Below are positions 1-8,352 of a DNA stretch of 64,000 nt, in pieces. The translations under genes were made by a program, and so were the position numbers. The DNA comes from Rhizobium laguerreae. Lineage in GTDB: Bacteria; Pseudomonadota; Alphaproteobacteria; Rhizobiales; Rhizobiaceae. The DNA lies in contig NZ_MRDM01000031.1 of the NCBI RefSeq assembly GCF_002008165.1, positions 203,850-267,849 on the forward strand, read 5' to 3'. Position 1 is the stretch's first letter, and the number at the start of each line of letters is the position of its first letter. Under the pieces are notes generated by a model. The model saw only the letters and a program-made list of their open reading frames with translations. It searched no databases and was not told where the DNA came from.

Positions 1-354
1 AGTGTCTGGAATGGCCGCATGACCGCGCTTGCGGCGAGCGGTATCAAGACCGAGACCTCATGGGAACAGAACATCACCGCTGCGGACTCGCTCGTCGTGC
101 CGAAGGGTTCGCCGAACGTGGAAGCGGCGATGAAGTTCATTGCAATGGCGACCTCGGCCGAACCGCAGGCCGCCCTTGCAAAAGCCACCGGATATGCGCC
201 AATCAATTTTGACTCGGCCAAGCTGATGGATCCGGAGACGGCCAAGACCCTGCCGGATCAGCAGACGGCCAGGCAGGTGAATGCCGACATGAACTACTGG
301 GCGGACAATCGCGATGCCATCGGCGAGAAGTGGTACGCCTGGCAGGCGAAATAA
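1..354 (+). CDS. Polyamine/GABA-type ABC transporter substrate-binding protein, 3' part only
   Basis: This is the C-terminal 117 residues of a periplasmic PotD/PotF-type binding protein, cut by the left edge of the window. The frame is open from base 1 and reads VWNGRM, which matches the WNGR segment of the complete paralogue at 7255-8304 and gives the alignment. Family members deliver polyamines, GABA or related amines to a PotBC-type membrane complex. The gene is followed by a hairpin (375-398), two permeases, an ATPase and an aldehyde dehydrogenase on the same strand, so it heads the first of two such importers here. The ligand cannot be read from this fragment. Confidence 0.85.
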   Translation, partial: SVWNGRMTALAASGIKTETSWEQNITAADSLVVPKGSPNVEAAMKFIAMATSAEPQAALAKATGYAPINFDSAKLMDPETAKTLPDQQTARQVNADMNYWADNRDAIGEKWYAWQAK

Positions 355-374
355 CCTGAAACGGCAGATGAACG

Positions 375-398
375 GGCACGGCGAATGTTCGCCGTGCC
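375..398 (+). terminator. Stem-loop between binding-protein and permease genes
   Basis: There is a perfect 11-bp stem, GGCACGGCGAA pairing with TTCGCCGTGCC, around a 2-base gap. It has no following U-run, so it is more likely an mRNA-stabilising or partial-termination structure than a full terminator. Such hairpins commonly raise the level of the binding-protein message over that of the permeases. Confidence 0.6.
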
Positions 399-463
399 TT
401 CCGCAGCGTCGTGTCCATTGTTGGGCCTCGGCCTGGGGAAATTGACGGGTGGGAAGGACTGTC

Positions 464-1336
464 ATGTCGACATATAGCGATGCTTCCGGCGCAATTGCGC
501 CCCTGCCAAAGGCGCGTAGGGCAACAGGGTTTGGCGGGGTCCTTCCGGCTCTCGCCTTCGTGGCGATCTTTTTCATCGCGCCGGTGGCGGTACTCTTGTT
601 GCGAAGCGTGCTGGAACCCGTGCCGGGCCTTGGAAACTATGCGCAGCTGATCGGGTCCACGACCTATCTCAAGATTTTCGCCAACACCTTCATCGTTTCC
701 GGTCTGGTCACCGCGATTTCGCTGCTGATCGGATTTCCCGTTGCCTGGGCACTGGCAATCATGCCCGGGCGCCTGACCTCGGTGATCTTTGCAATCCTGC
801 TCTTGTCGATGTGGACCAACCTGCTGGCCCGCACCTATGCCTGGATGGTGCTGCTGCAGCGGACAGGGCTCATCAACAAGATGCTGATCGGAATGGGGCT
901 GATCGACAAGCCCTTAGCGCTCGTCAACAATCTGACCGGGGTCACGATCGGCATGACCTATATCATGCTGCCCTTCATCATCCTGCCGCTCTACGGCGTG
1001 ATCAGGAAGATCGACCCGTCGACCCTGCAGGCGGCAGCACTTTGCGGCGCCAACCGGTGGCAGTGCCTGACCCGCGTTCTGCTGCCTTTGGCCATGCCCG
1101 GCATGGCAGCCGGTGCCCTCATGGTCTTCGTCATGTCCCTTGGTTATTTCGTCACGCCGTCGCTGCTCGGCGGCACCGCGAATATGATGCTCGCAGAGCT
1201 CATCGCGCAATTCGTGCAGTCGCTTGTCAACTGGGGAATGGGGGGTGCCGCGGCGCTGGTTCTCCTCGTGGTGACCCTGGCGCTTTATGCCGTGCAGCTA
1301 CGTTTCGTCGTCAGCCAGAACCCGGGAGGGCGTTGA
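464..1336 (+). CDS. Polyamine-type ABC transporter permease (PotB/PotH-like)
   Basis: This 290-residue inner-membrane permease has about six hydrophobic helices. The EAA-type cytoplasmic loop that contacts the ATPase lies near residues 185-205 (LQAAALCGANRWQCLTRVLLP). It forms half of the transmembrane channel with the next gene. I place the start at the ATG at 464 because GGAAGGA sits 8 bases upstream; an in-frame GTG at 449 would add five residues and lacks a ribosome site. It follows the truncated binding-protein gene and is separated from the next permease by a single base. The substrate is probably an amine such as a polyamine or GABA, but sequence does not settle this. Confidence 0.88.
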   Translation: MSTYSDASGAIAPLPKARRATGFGGVLPALAFVAIFFIAPVAVLLLRSVLEPVPGLGNYAQLIGSTTYLKIFANTFIVSGLVTAISLLIGFPVAWALAIMPGRLTSVIFAILLLSMWTNLLARTYAWMVLLQRTGLINKMLIGMGLIDKPLALVNNLTGVTIGMTYIMLPFIILPLYGVIRKIDPSTLQAAALCGANRWQCLTRVLLPLAMPGMAAGALMVFVMSLGYFVTPSLLGGTANMMLAELIAQFVQSLVNWGMGGAAALVLLVVTLALYAVQLRFVVSQNPGGR

Positions 1337-1337
1337 C

Positions 1338-2138
1338 ATGTTGCTCAATTTCGACCGGCTCGGCTGGTGGAAATACATCCTGCTGGCGGTCACGCTTCTG
1401 ACCGCCGCCTTTCTGCTGCTGCCGATCGTCTTTATCGCGGCGCTCTCCTTCGGCTCCTCGCAATGGCTGATCTTTCCGCCGCCCGGCTGGACGTTTCAGT
1501 GGTACAGCGAGCTCTTTGCCGATCCGCGCTGGCTGGAATCGGCCTGGACGAGCTTCAAGATCGCGGTCATCGTGACGATCCTGTCGGTGCTGCTCGGGCT
1601 CGTGACCTCCTTTGGACTGGTGCGCGGTTCGTTCCTGTTCCGCGATGCGCTGAAAGCGCTGTTCCTGACGCCAATGATCCTGCCCGTCGTGGTCCTTGCG
1701 GTTGCCCTTTATGCCTTCTTCCTGAGGATCGGCCTGGGCGGCACGTTGGCGGGTTTCGTCATTTCGCACCTCGTTCTCGCACTGCCCTTCTCGATCCTGT
1801 CCATCTCAAGTGCGCTGGAGGGCTTCGACAAGTCGATCGAGGATGCGGCGGTTCTTTGTGGCGCTTCGCCTCTGGAAGCAAAGATCAGGGTCACCCTGCC
1901 GGCGATCAGCCACGGGCTGTTTTCGGCTGCCGTCTTCTCGTTCCTGACATCCTGGGACGAGGTGGTGGTGGCGATCTTCATGTCCAGCCCGACCCTGCAG
2001 ACGCTGCCCGTCAAGGTATGGGCGACGCTCCGGCAAGACCTGACGCCCGTTGTCGCCGCGGCGTCGACCCTTCTCATCCTTTTGACGATCATCTTGATGG
2101 CGCTGGTTGCCGTCGTGCGTAAGGTACTGAAACAATGA
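1338..2138 (+). CDS. Polyamine-type ABC transporter permease (PotC/PotI-like)
   Basis: This is a 266-residue membrane protein with an N-terminal helix near residues 10-33, further hydrophobic segments and the EAA loop (EDAAVLCGASPLEAKIRVTLP). It is the second half of the importer channel. The ATG at 1338 is preferred because GGGAGGG lies just upstream and the gene then begins immediately after the first permease; an upstream in-frame start would overlap that gene by about 50 bases. Its stop overlaps the ATPase start in an ATGA arrangement, which implies translational coupling. Confidence 0.88.
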   Translation: MLLNFDRLGWWKYILLAVTLLTAAFLLLPIVFIAALSFGSSQWLIFPPPGWTFQWYSELFADPRWLESAWTSFKIAVIVTILSVLLGLVTSFGLVRGSFLFRDALKALFLTPMILPVVVLAVALYAFFLRIGLGGTLAGFVISHLVLALPFSILSISSALEGFDKSIEDAAVLCGASPLEAKIRVTLPAISHGLFSAAVFSFLTSWDEVVVAIFMSSPTLQTLPVKVWATLRQDLTPVVAAASTLLILLTIILMALVAVVRKVLKQ

Positions 2139-3214
2139 AAGAACCATTCCTTCAGATCCGCGGAATACGCAAGGAATACGGCCCTGTCGTCGCCGTCCAC
2201 GACGTCAATCTCGACGTTCGGCGAGGGGAATTCCTGACCTTTCTCGGACCGTCCGGATCCGGGAAAAGCACGACCCTCTACATCCTGGCCGGTTTTGAAA
2301 CTCCGACGAAAGGCGATATCACGCTGGAGGGCAAGACCCTGCTCGCCACGCCGTCGCACAAGCGCAACATCGGCATGGTGTTCCAGCGCTACACCCTGTT
2401 TCCGCACCTGACGGTGGGCGAAAACATCGCCTTCCCGCTGAAGGTCAGGCGCAAGTCCAAGGCCGAGGTCGACAGCAAGGTGAAGGAGATGCTGCGCCTC
2501 GTGAGGCTCGAAGGCTTCGAGGATCGCAAGCCCGCACAAATGTCCGGCGGCCAGCAGCAACGTGTCGCCCTTGCCAGAGCCCTTGCCTATGATCCTCCGG
2601 TGCTTCTGATGGACGAGCCGCTGTCGGCGCTCGACAAGAAGCTACGCGAGGAAATCCAGCATGAGATACGCCGGATCCATCAGCAGACCGAAGTGACGAT
2701 TCTCTATGTCACGCATGACCAGGAGGAGGCGCTGCGGCTCTCCGACCGCATCGCCGTCTTTTCCAAGGGTGTCATCGATCAGATCGGGACAGGCCCGGAA
2801 CTCTACGCCAATCCGCGGACCCGCTTCGTTGCCGAATTCATCGGCGACAGCGACTTCATTTCATGCGACCTGCTGTCATCCTCCGATGGGCAGGCCACCA
2901 TTTCGCTTGGCGGCGGGAGCGTCTTCAATCATATTCCGGTGCATGGAAAAGGAACCTCCGGGACGAGGGCAGCCCTGATGTTGAGGCCGGAGCGCATTCG
3001 GTTGTCGCGAAACCAGGCGGCGGGAGCGGGTCTTGCCGCAACGGTCAGCGACATTACCTTCCTCGGCAACAATATTCACGTCTCGACCGAGACGGCGACA
3101 GGCGAGGCGCTGGCGGTTCGCCTGCCATTCGGTCACGAGGCTATCGCGGGGCTCAGCCGTGGCGATATAGTCCATCTGAATTTCGATCCCGGTGCCGCTC
3201 ACGTATTCTGTTGA
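2135..3214 (+). CDS. Polyamine-type ABC transporter ATP-binding protein (PotA-like)
   Basis: This 359-residue cytoplasmic ATPase powers the importer. Walker A is GPSGSGKST near residue 40, the signature is MSGGQQQRVALARAL, Walker B is VLLMDEPLSALD, and the switch histidine is in YVTHDQEEA. A TOBE-type regulatory domain follows, with RPERIRLS near residue 287. The start overlaps the upstream permease stop by four bases (ATGA). The architecture and length are normal for the PotA/UgpC class, and membership of the polyamine subgroup rests on the neighbouring PotBC-type permeases. Confidence 0.9.
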   Translation: MKEPFLQIRGIRKEYGPVVAVHDVNLDVRRGEFLTFLGPSGSGKSTTLYILAGFETPTKGDITLEGKTLLATPSHKRNIGMVFQRYTLFPHLTVGENIAFPLKVRRKSKAEVDSKVKEMLRLVRLEGFEDRKPAQMSGGQQQRVALARALAYDPPVLLMDEPLSALDKKLREEIQHEIRRIHQQTEVTILYVTHDQEEALRLSDRIAVFSKGVIDQIGTGPELYANPRTRFVAEFIGDSDFISCDLLSSSDGQATISLGGGSVFNHIPVHGKGTSGTRAALMLRPERIRLSRNQAAGAGLAATVSDITFLGNNIHVSTETATGEALAVRLPFGHEAIAGLSRGDIVHLNFDPGAAHVFC

Positions 3215-3224
3215 AAGTTGTCAT

Positions 3225-4679
3225 ATGAAGCTCAATGATCCCTCGCTGTTCCGTCAGGCATGCCCCATCGCCGCTCGTTGGATCGAAGCGGAAGGCCGCA
3301 AGGCGGCGACGGTCCGCAATCCGGCGACAGGGGAGCAGCTGGGGCTGGTCCCCGACCTCGGCGCCGCGGAAACGGAAGATGCCATCCGCGCCGCGGTCAT
3401 TGCCCAGAAGCTTTGGGCGAAGAAGACCGCCGGGGAGCGCGCCGCCGTTCTGAAGGCGTGGCATCGGCTGATGATCGAAAACCGCGACGATCTGGCAATG
3501 ATCCTGACGTTGGAGCAGGGAAAGCCCCTGGCCGAGGCCAAGGGGGAGATCACCTATGGTGCAAGCTTTATCGAATGGTTCGCCGAAGAGGCGAGACGCA
3601 TCAACGGCGAGGTCGTACCGGGACATCAGCCGGACAAGCGGATCCTCGTCCTGCGCCAGCCTGCGGGCGTGGTGGCGGCGATCACGCCCTGGAACTTTCC
3701 GAACGCGATGATTACCCGCAAGATCGGCCCCGCGCTTGCCGCCGGCTGTGCCGTCGTTCTCAAGCCGGCGCTGCAGACGCCATTCTCCGCCATAGCGATC
3801 GCCGTTCTCGCTGAGCGTGCCGGCCTGCCGCCGGGGCTTTTCAACATCGTCACGGGTGACGCAGCGGCAATTGGCGGGGCGCTGACGGCAAGCCGTGACG
3901 TTCGGGTCCTGACATTCACCGGCTCCACGCGGACGGGCGAGCTGCTTTACCGGCAATGCGCGCCGACGATCAAAAAGCTCGGCCTCGAGCTTGGCGGCAA
4001 TGCACCCTTTATCGTCTTCGACGATGCCGATCTCGATGCTGCGGTCGAAGGCGCAATCATCGCCAAGTTCCGCAACAACGGCCAGACCTGCGTCTGCGCC
4101 AATCGGCTTTATGTCCAGGACGGAGTCTACGAAGCGTTTGCCGCCAAGCTCGCCGCGGCGGTTTCGGGCTTGAAGGTCGGCAACGGTCTCGACCGTGACG
4201 TCGTGCTTGGCCCGCTGATCGACGATAATGCCGTCGCCAAGGTCGAAAGCCATATCAGCGATGCCGTTTCAAAGGGTGCCGGGATCGTCTTAGGCGGCAA
4301 ACGCCACGCGCTCGGCGGCCATTTCTTCGAGCCGACGATCCTGCGCGATGTTGCTGCCGGCATGCAGGTGGCGCGTGAGGAAACTTTCGGGCCGCTCGCA
4401 CCGCTGTTTCGCTTCCGCGACGAAGAGGACGTGATCGAACAGGCAAACGACACCGAGTTCGGGCTTGCTTCGTATTTTTACGCCCGCGATCTGTCGCGGG
4501 TATTTCGCGTGGCCGAAGCGCTCGAATATGGGATGGTCGGCGTCAATACCGGTCTCGTCTCGACGGCCGAGGCCCCATTCGGCGGCGTGAAGATGTCGGG
4601 TCTCGGTCGCGAAGGGTCGCGGCACGGATTGGACGAATATACCGAACTTAAATATGTGTGCCTGGGCGGCATTGCCTAA
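3225..4679 (+). CDS. NAD(P)-dependent aldehyde dehydrogenase (succinate-semialdehyde dehydrogenase GabD-like)
   Basis: This 484-residue ALDH-superfamily enzyme oxidises a semialdehyde to the acid in the cytoplasm. The cofactor segment ITPWNFPNAM, the general-base Glu in LELGGNAPFIVFDDADLD and the nucleophilic Cys in NNGQTCVCANR are all present, and the length matches GabD (about 480-490). I use the ATG at 3225, ten bases after the ATPase stop; a GTG at 3192 would run into the upstream gene. In an amine-importer operon it plausibly oxidises the semialdehyde formed after deamination, such as succinate or 2-oxoglutarate semialdehyde. The exact substrate is inferred. Confidence 0.88.
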   Translation: MKLNDPSLFRQACPIAARWIEAEGRKAATVRNPATGEQLGLVPDLGAAETEDAIRAAVIAQKLWAKKTAGERAAVLKAWHRLMIENRDDLAMILTLEQGKPLAEAKGEITYGASFIEWFAEEARRINGEVVPGHQPDKRILVLRQPAGVVAAITPWNFPNAMITRKIGPALAAGCAVVLKPALQTPFSAIAIAVLAERAGLPPGLFNIVTGDAAAIGGALTASRDVRVLTFTGSTRTGELLYRQCAPTIKKLGLELGGNAPFIVFDDADLDAAVEGAIIAKFRNNGQTCVCANRLYVQDGVYEAFAAKLAAAVSGLKVGNGLDRDVVLGPLIDDNAVAKVESHISDAVSKGAGIVLGGKRHALGGHFFEPTILRDVAAGMQVAREETFGPLAPLFRFRDEEDVIEQANDTEFGLASYFYARDLSRVFRVAEALEYGMVGVNTGLVSTAEAPFGGVKMSGLGREGSRHGLDEYTELKYVCLGGIA

Positions 4680-4736
4680 CCTTGGTCGATGCTTGCGGTT
4701 TATCCGCACCGGCGAAATGACGTCCGGCGCGGACCG

Positions 4737-5093
4737 TCAGTTCCCGACCGCTGCTATGATGCCGATCTCGACAGCGAATTCCGGTCCGGCGAGCCTTGCT
4801 TCGACCGTGGCGCGCGCCGGCGCATGACCTGAAGGCAGCCAGGCGTCCCAGACGGCATTCATGTCTTCGAAGCTGGAGATGTCGGTAAGCCAGATCGTCG
4901 CGCTGAGGATCCGTGTCGGATCGCTGCCTGCGCCTTCCAGAAGCCGGGTGATCCGCGCCAGGATGTTGGTCGTCTGTTCGCGCACGGACGCGCCCGGCGC
5001 GTCGATTGCGACCTGGCCTGCGAGGAACACCAAGCCGCCATAGGTCACGGCCTGGCTCATCCGCTTTCCGGTTTCGTAGCGTTCGATCTGCAT
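4737..5093 (-). CDS. RidA/YjgF family enamine-imine deaminase
   Basis: This 118-residue small cytoplasmic protein belongs to the RidA family, which hydrolyses reactive enamine/imine intermediates to keto acids and ammonia. The conserved arginine that holds the carboxylate is in PARATVEARLAG near residue 97. The ATG at 5093 has GGGG six bases upstream; a TTG two codons earlier is less likely. It is the last gene of the minus-strand transporter operon and converges on the aldehyde dehydrogenase. Its presence suggests that the imported compound is oxidised to an imine, consistent with the DadA-like oxidase at 11076-12368. Confidence 0.85.
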   Translation of the reverse strand: MQIERYETGKRMSQAVTYGGLVFLAGQVAIDAPGASVREQTTNILARITRLLEGAGSDPTRILSATIWLTDISSFEDMNAVWDAWLPSGHAPARATVEARLAGPEFAVEIGIIAAVGN

Positions 5094-5108
5094 GCTCAAC
5101 CCCCTGAA

Positions 5109-5930
5109 TTAATCCCTATGCGCAATCTTTTGGCGTTCGGCACGTCGCTGCAGCCATTGGATCGTGGCGAGGAACAGCGTCGAAAACAGGATGAGGAGCG
5201 TGGCGACGGCGGCGATCGTCGGGCTCAGCGTTTCGCGCACGCCGCTCCACATCTGGCGCGGCAGCGTGCGTTCTTCGGAACCGGCGATGAAAAGCGCAAT
5301 CACCACTTCGTCGAACGAGGTCACGAAGGCAAAGAGCGCGCCGGACGCCACCCCCGGCGCGATGATCGGCAGCATGATGCGCACGGTCGCTTCGACCGGG
5401 GCTGCGCCGAGACTGGATGCCGCCCGCATCAGATTGTGATCGAAGCTTGCCAGCGTGGCGGTCACGGTGATCACCACGAAGGGGGCGCCGATCGCCGTAT
5501 GCGCCAGCACTAGCCCGGTCAGGCTGTTGAGCAGCCCGACGGCCGCGAAGGCATAATAGATGCCGACCGCCGAAACGATGACCGGCACGATCATCGGCGA
5601 AATCAGAATGGCGGTCAGCGTTGCACGTGCCGGGCAGGAGGGCCGGCTGAGGCCAATCGCGGCAAGCGTGCCGAGAAAGGTCGACAGAAGCGTGGCGAAG
5701 ACGGCGACGATGATGCTGTTCTTGAGCGCCAGCTGCCAGACGTTGGAATCGAAGAATTCGCGATACCACCGCAGCGACAGGCCGGGCATGGGATAAGTGA
5801 AGAACGGCTCGGCATTGAAGGAGAGTGGCACGATCGCCACGATCGGTGCGATCAGGAACAGGATCACCAGGCCGCCAGCCAACCACAAGAGGATCGCAAA
5901 CAACCGCGGGAAAGAAAGGAAGTTCGTCAT
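5109..5930 (-). CDS. Polyamine-type ABC transporter permease (PotC-like), second importer
   Basis: This 273-residue inner-membrane permease has an N-terminal helix (FAILLWLAGGLVILFLIAPI), further hydrophobic segments and an EAA-type loop (MRAASSLGAAPVEATVRIMLP). The start is the ATG at 5930, which overlaps the TGA of the upstream permease by one base. The same frame stays open far upstream, but that part is the antisense-style shadow of the neighbouring permease and is not coding. It pairs with the 418-residue permease to form the second amine-type importer. Confidence 0.87.
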   Translation of the reverse strand: MTNFLSFPRLFAILLWLAGGLVILFLIAPIVAIVPLSFNAEPFFTYPMPGLSLRWYREFFDSNVWQLALKNSIIVAVFATLLSTFLGTLAAIGLSRPSCPARATLTAILISPMIVPVIVSAVGIYYAFAAVGLLNSLTGLVLAHTAIGAPFVVITVTATLASFDHNLMRAASSLGAAPVEATVRIMLPIIAPGVASGALFAFVTSFDEVVIALFIAGSEERTLPRQMWSGVRETLSPTIAAVATLLILFSTLFLATIQWLQRRAERQKIAHRD

Positions 5931-7186
5931 CAACCTATCCTCAGCCGGTCGATGCCGACAATGCGATTGTAGACGGCATAGAGGATCAACACCGCCACCA
6001 GCAGGATCGTGCTCAAAGCCGCCGCCATGCCCCAGTTCGTGACCTGATTTGAGTAATAAGCGATGAAATAGCTCACCATCTGGTCTCCCGGCCCGCCGAC
6101 CAGGGCCGGGGTGATGTAGTAGCCAAGCGCCAGAATGAAGACGAGCAGCCCGCCGGCGCTGACACCAGGCATGCTCATCGGCAGGTATATGCGGAAGAAG
6201 GCCGACATCGGCGGCGCGCCAAGCGACGAGGCGGCACGCAGATAGACCGGAGGTATGCTCTTCATGACGCTGTAGATCGGCAGCACCATAAAGGGCAGGA
6301 GAATATGAGTCATGGCGATCAGCACGCCGACGCGATTGTAGATCAGGTCGAGGGGATGCGCTGGGTCGATCAGGCCCAACCAAATGAGCGCCGAGTTGAT
6401 CACGCCGCGCCCCTGCAGCAAGACGACCCAGGCGCTGGTGCGGACCAGAAGCGAGGTCCAGAACGGCAGGAGCACCAGGATCATCAGCGTATTGGCGACC
6501 GCTCCTTTCGATCGGGCGATCAGGGCGGCAAGGGGATAGCCGAGAAACAGGCAGATCACGGTCACCGAAGCGCTGACGACGAAAGTGCGGATCAGGACAT
6601 CGACATGCACCGCATTCTCCGCCGAGACCCTGCCGATGGCGCCCGAAGCACCGCGCTCCAGGTCGAGCGAGGCGAGCAGGTAATAATCGGTGAAGGGCGG
6701 CGACGCATTCTTGATGAGCGTCCAGTAGTGCGGCGTCTCCCATTTGGGATCGATGGCGACGAAGGCAGTCTTATAGGGCGGCTCCGCGTTGCGGATCGTA
6801 CGAGCGGTTTTCAACAGCATCGAGCGCATGCCGGTCTCGTAATAGTTGAGACGCTTGGCCACTTCGGCAATCTGGTCGCGCGGCGATTGTTTCAGATCGG
6901 TGGCAAAGGCAGCAAACAGCGTTTCGTCGGGCGCAGACTGCTCATCCCAGGCTGATAGAGCCGACATCGTGTAGGGCAGGGCGGCGGAAGCCGCCCTGTT
7001 GTCGACCGCGCGTGTCAACAACAGGGCAATGGGCAGGACGAAGACGAGCAGCAGGAAGATCAACAGAGGTGCGATCAGCAGCAGCGCTCTCAGCTGCGCC
7101 TTGCTTTTCGCACCGCCGAACCTTTTCGCCCGCGTGCGAGCGGCAATCCTTGCCTCATCGCCATCATTCATTGTCGCGATCGCCAT
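5930..7186 (-). CDS. Polyamine-type ABC transporter permease with long periplasmic insert (PotB-like)
   Basis: This 418-residue permease is well above the usual 280-300. The extra length lies between the first helix (about residues 35-62) and the second (about 186-206): roughly 120 polar residues that should sit in the periplasm. The remaining helices and the EAA loop (LRAASSLGAPPMSAFFRIYLP) are normal. The ATG at 7186 has AGGAAGG upstream. A similar enlarged form is known in some alpha-proteobacterial PotB-like permeases, and the insert may contact the binding protein. It lies between the binding-protein gene and the PotC-like permease. Confidence 0.87.
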   Translation of the reverse strand: MAIATMNDGDEARIAARTRAKRFGGAKSKAQLRALLLIAPLLIFLLLVFVLPIALLLTRAVDNRAASAALPYTMSALSAWDEQSAPDETLFAAFATDLKQSPRDQIAEVAKRLNYYETGMRSMLLKTARTIRNAEPPYKTAFVAIDPKWETPHYWTLIKNASPPFTDYYLLASLDLERGASGAIGRVSAENAVHVDVLIRTFVVSASVTVICLFLGYPLAALIARSKGAVANTLMILVLLPFWTSLLVRTSAWVVLLQGRGVINSALIWLGLIDPAHPLDLIYNRVGVLIAMTHILLPFMVLPIYSVMKSIPPVYLRAASSLGAPPMSAFFRIYLPMSMPGVSAGGLLVFILALGYYITPALVGGPGDQMVSYFIAYYSNQVTNWGMAAALSTILLVAVLILYAVYNRIVGIDRLRIG

Positions 7187-7205
7187 CGCTCTGCCTTCCT
7201 GAGGG

Positions 7206-7247
7206 AGAAAAAGGGGCGGACGAGGTCAGGGGGACACCCGCCCGCCC
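7206..7247 (-). terminator. GC-rich hairpin with T-run after the binding-protein gene
   Basis: Read on the minus strand, a GGGCGG/CCGCCC pairing encloses a loop of about 18 bases and is followed by CCTTTTTC. This resembles a leaky intrinsic terminator between the binding-protein gene and its permease. The stem is short and G-rich, so confidence is modest. Confidence 0.4.
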
Positions 7248-7254
7248 GACGAGG

Positions 7255-8304
7255 TTACTGTGCGAGCCACTTGTTGAAGCGTTCAGTCAACTCCTCATCA
7301 TGATCGGCCCAGAACTCGGAGGAGACGACAAAGGCGTTCTTGGTATTTTCAGGCGCTGTCGGCAGATCGACGAGAATATCCGGCGGAACCTTTGCGATGG
7401 CCGCTTTCAGGGTCGGGCCATAGGAGATATATTTGGACTGCTGCGCCATCACGTCGGGATTGACGGTGAAGGCGACGAATTTGTCCGCCAGTTCCTTGTT
7501 CTTCGAGCCTTTCGGCTCGGCCCAGAGATTGAAGTCCATTCCCTGGCCGTCCCAGACGATCTTGAAGTTCTTGCCGCTGTTCTTGACGGCATCGTAGATG
7601 CGGCCGTTCCATGCCGTAGTCATCACCACTTCGCCGTCGGCGAGAAGCTGCGGCGGCTGCGCGCCCGCCGTCCACCAGACCTTCACATCCTTCTTGATCG
7701 TGTCGAGCTTCTTGAAGGCGCGGTCGACGCCCTCCGACGTGCCGAGCACATCGTAAACCTCGGCGGGTTTGACGCCGTCGGCAATCAAGGCGAATTCCAA
7801 CGTGGTCTTCGGAGACTTGCGCAAGGCGCGCGGTCCGGGGAACTTGGCCGTGTCGAACAGATCGGCCATGGTCGTTGGCCCGCCATTCGGGAACTTGGCG
7901 GCATCAAAAGCATAGATGGTGCCGAAGACGATCGTCGCGACGGCGCAATCCATCGCAGCGCCGTCGATGAAGGCGTCCTTGCCGCCGAGCTTCGAGTAGT
8001 CGATCGTTTCGAGCCAGCCCTCGTCGCAGCCTTGCAACGCATGGCTGGGTTCGACATCGACGACATCCCAGGTCACTTGGCCTGTTTCGACCATGCCCTT
8101 CAGCTTGGCCGTGGAGCCGTCCCATTCGTCCTGGAGGATCTTGGCGCCGGCTTCCTTGGCGAACGGCTTGAAAAAGGCCTCCTCCTGGCTCTTCGTATAG
8201 GCGCCACCCCAGGATGTGACGGTCAGCGTATCCTCGGCAAATGCGGCTCCTGCGATGGCAAGAGTGATGACGGAACTGAGAAGCATGTAGTTTAAACGCA
8301 TCAT
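7255..8304 (-). CDS. Polyamine/GABA-type ABC transporter substrate-binding protein
   Basis: This 349-residue periplasmic binding protein has a clear signal peptide of about 23 residues ending AIAGAAFA, then EDTLTVTSWGGAY, typical of PotD/PotF-family mature proteins. The conserved WNGRIYDA segment lies near residue 230. The start ATG at 8304 follows AGGGGAA. It delivers an amine-type ligand to the two permeases downstream. It is a paralogue of the truncated protein at the left edge, so the window carries two related importers facing each other. Confidence 0.9.
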   Translation of the reverse strand: MMRLNYMLLSSVITLAIAGAAFAEDTLTVTSWGGAYTKSQEEAFFKPFAKEAGAKILQDEWDGSTAKLKGMVETGQVTWDVVDVEPSHALQGCDEGWLETIDYSKLGGKDAFIDGAAMDCAVATIVFGTIYAFDAAKFPNGGPTTMADLFDTAKFPGPRALRKSPKTTLEFALIADGVKPAEVYDVLGTSEGVDRAFKKLDTIKKDVKVWWTAGAQPPQLLADGEVVMTTAWNGRIYDAVKNSGKNFKIVWDGQGMDFNLWAEPKGSKNKELADKFVAFTVNPDVMAQQSKYISYGPTLKAAIAKVPPDILVDLPTAPENTKNAFVVSSEFWADHDEELTERFNKWLAQ

Positions 8305-8352
8305 GGTGGTTCCCCTTTTTGTAGCTGCGTTTGCGAAAGAATGAATGTCCGG

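Noticed and set aside
4694..4708. Small TGCGG/CCGCA hairpin between the convergent aldehyde dehydrogenase and RidA genes
   Set aside because: A five-base stem without a T-run is too weak to call a terminator.
5931..6743. Upstream extension of the PotC-like permease frame to 544 codons, suggesting a fused gene
   Set aside because: The extension lies over the PotB-like permease in another frame and lacks hydrophobic helices; ATG 5930 with TGATG coupling is the real start.
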